The position numbers and the translations under genes are program-made. Below are positions 6,671 through 8,972 of a DNA stretch of 8,972 bases, piece by piece. The number at the start of each line of letters is the position of its first letter. The stretch's first letter is position 1. A model generated the notes under the pieces. It had not been told where the DNA came from, did not search any database, and saw only the letters and a list, made by a program, of their open reading frames with translations. Origin of the DNA: Rikenellaceae bacterium (GTDB taxonomy: Bacteria > Bacteroidota > Bacteroidia > Bacteroidales > UBA932); assembly GCA_012800665.1 (NCBI GenBank), contig JAAZIW010000124.1, positions 1 to 8,972 on the forward strand, given 5' to 3'.

Positions 6671-7588
6671 ATGAAAATCAGACGAATCCTAACCCTGGCA
6701 ACCACAATACTTATTTGTGTTATAGGCTATAGTCTTCCCAAGCCGACAATGACCTTGAAACTGTATCCGGACGGACAGACAGGTAAAACCGGTATTGCGC
6801 TCGGCCCCGGCGAAAGCAATATGATAACTGAACCTATGGGGGAAATTCATGAGCACGTTTATAAATCTGTCACCGACCCTTTTATCAACATATACCTTCC
6901 GAAAAAATGCAACGGTCAAATGATTGTGATTTGTCCGGGAGGGGGATATCGAAACGTGTGGTCTTATCACGAAGGGGCCAAAATGGCCGCATGGGCTCTT
7001 GAAAGAGGCATCGCAGCCTGCGTTGTAGTGTACAGACTGCCGAATGGGCATCACAAAGTCCCTCTTACGGATGTTCAAAATGCGATTCGCTATTGCAGGG
7101 CAAATGCAAAGTCCTGGGGGGTTAGACAGATTGGAGTTGCAGGTTTTTCAGCCGGCGGCCACCTTGCCGCTTCCGCCTCCACTCTATTTGTTGATGCCGA
7201 TACCAGACCTGATTTCAGCATTCTGATTTATCCCGTCATCTCTTTTACAGAAATATCACACGGAGGAACGAAAAAAAATCTTATCGGAGCTAATCCGAGT
7301 CAGGAACTGATTGACCATTATTCTTTGGAAAAAAGAGTCTCGCCGTCTACTCCTCCGGCATTTATCGCATTAAGTCAGGATGATAAAGTAGTCGACCCCA
7401 ACAATTCCATCATGTATTACCAGGCTCTTCTGCGCAACTCTGTCCCGGGAGAATTGCACATCTACACCAAAGGCGGACATGGTTGGGGTTTCGGCAGCAG
7501 ATTCGAAACCGAAGAGGATATACTTGAAGAACAAAGGGTCGATTTTGATGCCGCGCTTGAACGCTGGCTGAAATATATTGAACAATAA
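6671..7588 (+). CDS. Secreted alpha/beta-hydrolase esterase (BD-FAE / acetyl-xylan-esterase-like)
   Basis: This is a probable periplasmic serine esterase removing acetyl or related acyl groups from plant or other glycans; the substrate is inferred from the family, not seen. The 305-residue protein starts with an export signal (KIRR then ILTLATTILICVIGYS). The fold motifs are in order: CPGGGY (88-93, oxyanion-hole loop), YHEG (99-102), YRLP (121-124), the nucleophile elbow GFSAGGHLA (158-166; Ser160), ILIYPVIS (184-191), the acid loop SQDDKVVDP (235-243; Asp238 likely) and GGHGWGFG (268-275; His270). The triad Ser160-Asp238-His270 is therefore intact. IYPVIS, NLIGANPS, SPSTPPAF and ELHIYTKGGHG match the BD-FAE-type branch common in Bacteroidota. 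It stands alone rather than in a visible polysaccharide utilisation locus. Its stop lies six bases from the stop of the converging gene, leaving no room for a separate terminator. Confidence 0.88.
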   Translation: MKIRRILTLATTILICVIGYSLPKPTMTLKLYPDGQTGKTGIALGPGESNMITEPMGEIHEHVYKSVTDPFINIYLPKKCNGQMIVICPGGGYRNVWSYHEGAKMAAWALERGIAACVVVYRLPNGHHKVPLTDVQNAIRYCRANAKSWGVRQIGVAGFSAGGHLAASASTLFVDADTRPDFSILIYPVISFTEISHGGTKKNLIGANPSQELIDHYSLEKRVSPSTPPAFIALSQDDKVVDPNNSIMYYQALLRNSVPGELHIYTKGGHGWGFGSRFETEEDILEEQRVDFDAALERWLKYIEQ

Positions 7589-7594
7589 TCTCCC

Positions 7595-7876
7595 CTACCT
7601 CTTGTCCACCCATTTCCAAAGGAGATACATCAGCACTCCCCAGGCGAGGAAAATCAACACATAAACAATATACGGAAGGGTCGGCTTGAAGGCATCCATT
7701 ACCCCGAAGGTTTCGTAAAATTCAGGGATGTCGGCATAATAATAAGCTCCGGCGCCGAAGTCAAGGTCGTCGGAAAGACCTATTCCCTTCACCATGATGT
7801 AAATGCAAGCGATAATAACCGCAATGCAAAACACTGCGGTTATCACGCGGAATAGTTTTTTAGCTTTATTAGTCAA
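7595..7876 (-). CDS. Small two-helix membrane protein next to a YeiH-family transporter
   Basis: I do not recognise this family. No in-frame ATG precedes the first helix. I prefer the TTG at 7876, which gives a natural-looking MTNKAKKLFRV start and an 8-bp overlap (TTGACTAA) with the transporter stop. A TTG at 7912 would add 12 residues and a 44-bp overlap. From the 7876 start the protein has 93 residues: a basic N-terminus, one hydrophobic helix (about 8-30), a roughly 36-residue loop rich in acidic and aromatic residues (DDLDFGAGAYYYADIPEFYE), a second helix (about 67-87), and a basic tail ending WKWVDKR. The charge pattern suggests both ends in the cytoplasm and the loop outside. Overlap with the transporter gene suggests translational coupling and perhaps an accessory role, which is inference. 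Confidence 0.68.
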   Translation of the reverse strand: MTNKAKKLFRVITAVFCIAVIIACIYIMVKGIGLSDDLDFGAGAYYYADIPEFYETFGVMDAFKPTLPYIVYVLIFLAWGVLMYLLWKWVDKR

Positions 7877-8972
7877 GTACAGGGATGGGGAAGAATCTTC
7901 CCGAAAGAACAAACCATACCATAGCCCAGGTAAGGATGATATTGAAGGTTTGACCTATCGCATAAAGCCATACGACTTTTCCTCCCTGCAGCCGCTTAAT
8001 CAGCTCCTTGAAATTGGTATCGAGCCCGATGCTGGTGAAAGCGAGCACAAAGCACCAGTTCTTGTATTGGTCAAGCACTTTGTTTATTGCGCCTATGCCT
8101 TCCGGACCAGCAAGCGGTTGGACTATGAAAGATGCCGCCAAAGATGCTGCGAAGAAGCCGATTATGAATTTGGGGAAGCGGCGCCAGATTTCACCGGGGC
8201 CCACTTTTTCACCCTCCTGCTTATTCACGTTGGTAGCAAAGAAGATGGCGACGAAGAAGGCCACAAAGCCGATAAGGATATTTTGAATCATCTTCACCAG
8301 CACAGCAGACTTTTCGGCCACGCTGCCGCTTCCGAAGGTGCTTCCGGCAACAGCCACAGCGCCGGTGGAATCTATCGTGCCTCCTATAAGCGAGCCTGCC
8401 ATAATTTCGGGTACTTCCAATGCCTTAAGAATGACGGGCTCTAATACCATCATCAGAATGGTAAAGATGATGGAGATGGAAATCACGATGGAGAGGTCTT
8501 TTTTATTGCAGCCGGATGCAGCCCCCGTGGCTATGGCGGCCGAAGTTCCGCAAACCGCAGTGGCCGAAGACAGGGTAATCACGAGGCTCTTGTCCTGCAT
8601 CTTCAATACTTTGGTTCCAAACCAATACATGCAGATAATTACAATTGGAGTAACCACCCAAGCGATGGCGATTCCGTAAAGGCCGAATTTGGCGATATTG
8701 CTGAAAAGCACGCTGAAGCCCATGATTACAAGTCCGGTTTTAATATAAAACTCGGTGCGGATGGCGGGCTTGAGCCATTTGGGAATGCCTACGGTATTGG
8801 AGATGAGAAGGCCGATTAGAAGGGCCCAGAAAGCCCATTCGAGATAGCGGTTGAGGGTGAATTCCGCACTTATCATGCGCACTGTCAATGAAATTACAAA
8901 GAGGGCGATGAATGCGGGGACATAGTCTTTGGCTTTTTCGCCCTGAAGCTTGACGCCTATGGTAAAGAGGAC
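7869..8972 (-). CDS. YeiH/UPF0324-family putative sulfate exporter (5' end outside window)
   Basis: This is an inner-membrane protein of the Cons_hypoth698 (YeiH) family, annotated as putative sulfate exporters on limited evidence. The frame is open to the window edge, and 367 residues are visible; family members are around 320-450, so only a short N-terminal part is missing. A TTG at 8888 is internal: the same frame continues upstream with good family-like hydrophobic sequence. About ten hydrophobic segments can be made out. Signature segments (visible numbering) are TGLVIMGFSVLF (79-90), SSATAVCGTSAA (135-146), GGTIDSTGAVAVAG (197-210) and FTSIGLDTNF (312-321). In YeiH the third segment usually reads GATVHEVAQVVAAG; here the His-Glu pair is Asp-Ser, marking a divergent subfamily and possibly another substrate. 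The small membrane protein gene overlaps its 3' end. Confidence 0.88.
   Translation of the reverse strand, partial: VLFTIGVKLQGEKAKDYVPAFIALFVISLTVRMISAEFTLNRYLEWAFWALLIGLLISNTVGIPKWLKPAIRTEFYIKTGLVIMGFSVLFSNIAKFGLYGIAIAWVVTPIVIICMYWFGTKVLKMQDKSLVITLSSATAVCGTSAAIATGAASGCNKKDLSIVISISIIFTILMMVLEPVILKALEVPEIMAGSLIGGTIDSTGAVAVAGSTFGSGSVAEKSAVLVKMIQNILIGFVAFFVAIFFATNVNKQEGEKVGPGEIWRRFPKFIIGFFAASLAASFIVQPLAGPEGIGAINKVLDQYKNWCFVLAFTSIGLDTNFKELIKRLQGGKVVWLYAIGQTFNIILTWAMVWFVLSGRFFPIPVLD

Noticed and set aside
7803..8444. Plus-strand 213-residue frame antisense to the transporter gene
   Set aside because: The reverse strand is a conserved polytopic membrane protein; this is a shadow frame rich in charged residues as expected from antisense of hydrophobic codons.

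Overview
The window reads as ordinary chromosome from a member of the Bacteroidota, most likely Bacteroidales. The reasons are a long Bacteroidota-style PpiD/SurA-like parvulin, an endonuclease/exonuclease/phosphatase (EEP) protein with the lineage's sequence pattern, a BD-FAE-like secreted esterase, several TAnnTTTG-type -7 promoter boxes, and weak or absent Shine-Dalgarno sequences. No phage, integrase, intact insertion sequence, CRISPR array, tRNA or rRNA was found.

Layout. Positions 1-1553 (+) hold the C-terminal part of a periplasmic peptidyl-prolyl isomerase, followed by a strong terminator (1578-1604). Positions 1605-2266 hold no credible gene. They contain a GC-rich, inverted-repeat-rich block (about 1615-1980), a 117-bp segment bounded by perfect 14-bp inverted repeats (1981-2097), and an AT-rich hairpin with a T-tract on the minus strand (2109-2134) that probably terminates ychF. 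ychF (2267-3367, -) is complete and is divergent from a secreted EEP-family protein (3459-4844, +). The last 36 codons of that protein run antisense into the 3' end of galK (4736-5881, -). A CpXC-domain zinc-ribbon-like protein (5901-6515, -) lies 19 bp upstream of galK, probably in the same transcript. A 155-bp divergent region separates it from a secreted alpha/beta-hydrolase esterase (6671-7588, +). Only six bases then separate the esterase from a small two-helix membrane protein (7595-7876, -), which overlaps the end of a YeiH-family transporter (7869-8972, -, cut by the window edge).

How the genes relate. Most are unconnected housekeeping or metabolic genes: protein folding in the envelope, the translation-associated ATPase YchF, galactose entry through the Leloir pathway, and sugar-ester cleavage. 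Two pairs may be functional units: CpXC protein plus GalK (same strand, short gap), and the YeiH-like transporter plus the small membrane protein (overlapping reading frames, apparent TTG start).

The most unusual material is non-genic. It comprises the repeat-like block with its MITE-like neighbour at 1615-2097, and a 26-bp stretch upstream of the CpXC gene (6548-6573) that closely matches the 3' end of the small membrane protein gene (7606-7632). The second looks like a relic of a lost paralogue. No convincing new multi-gene system is visible.
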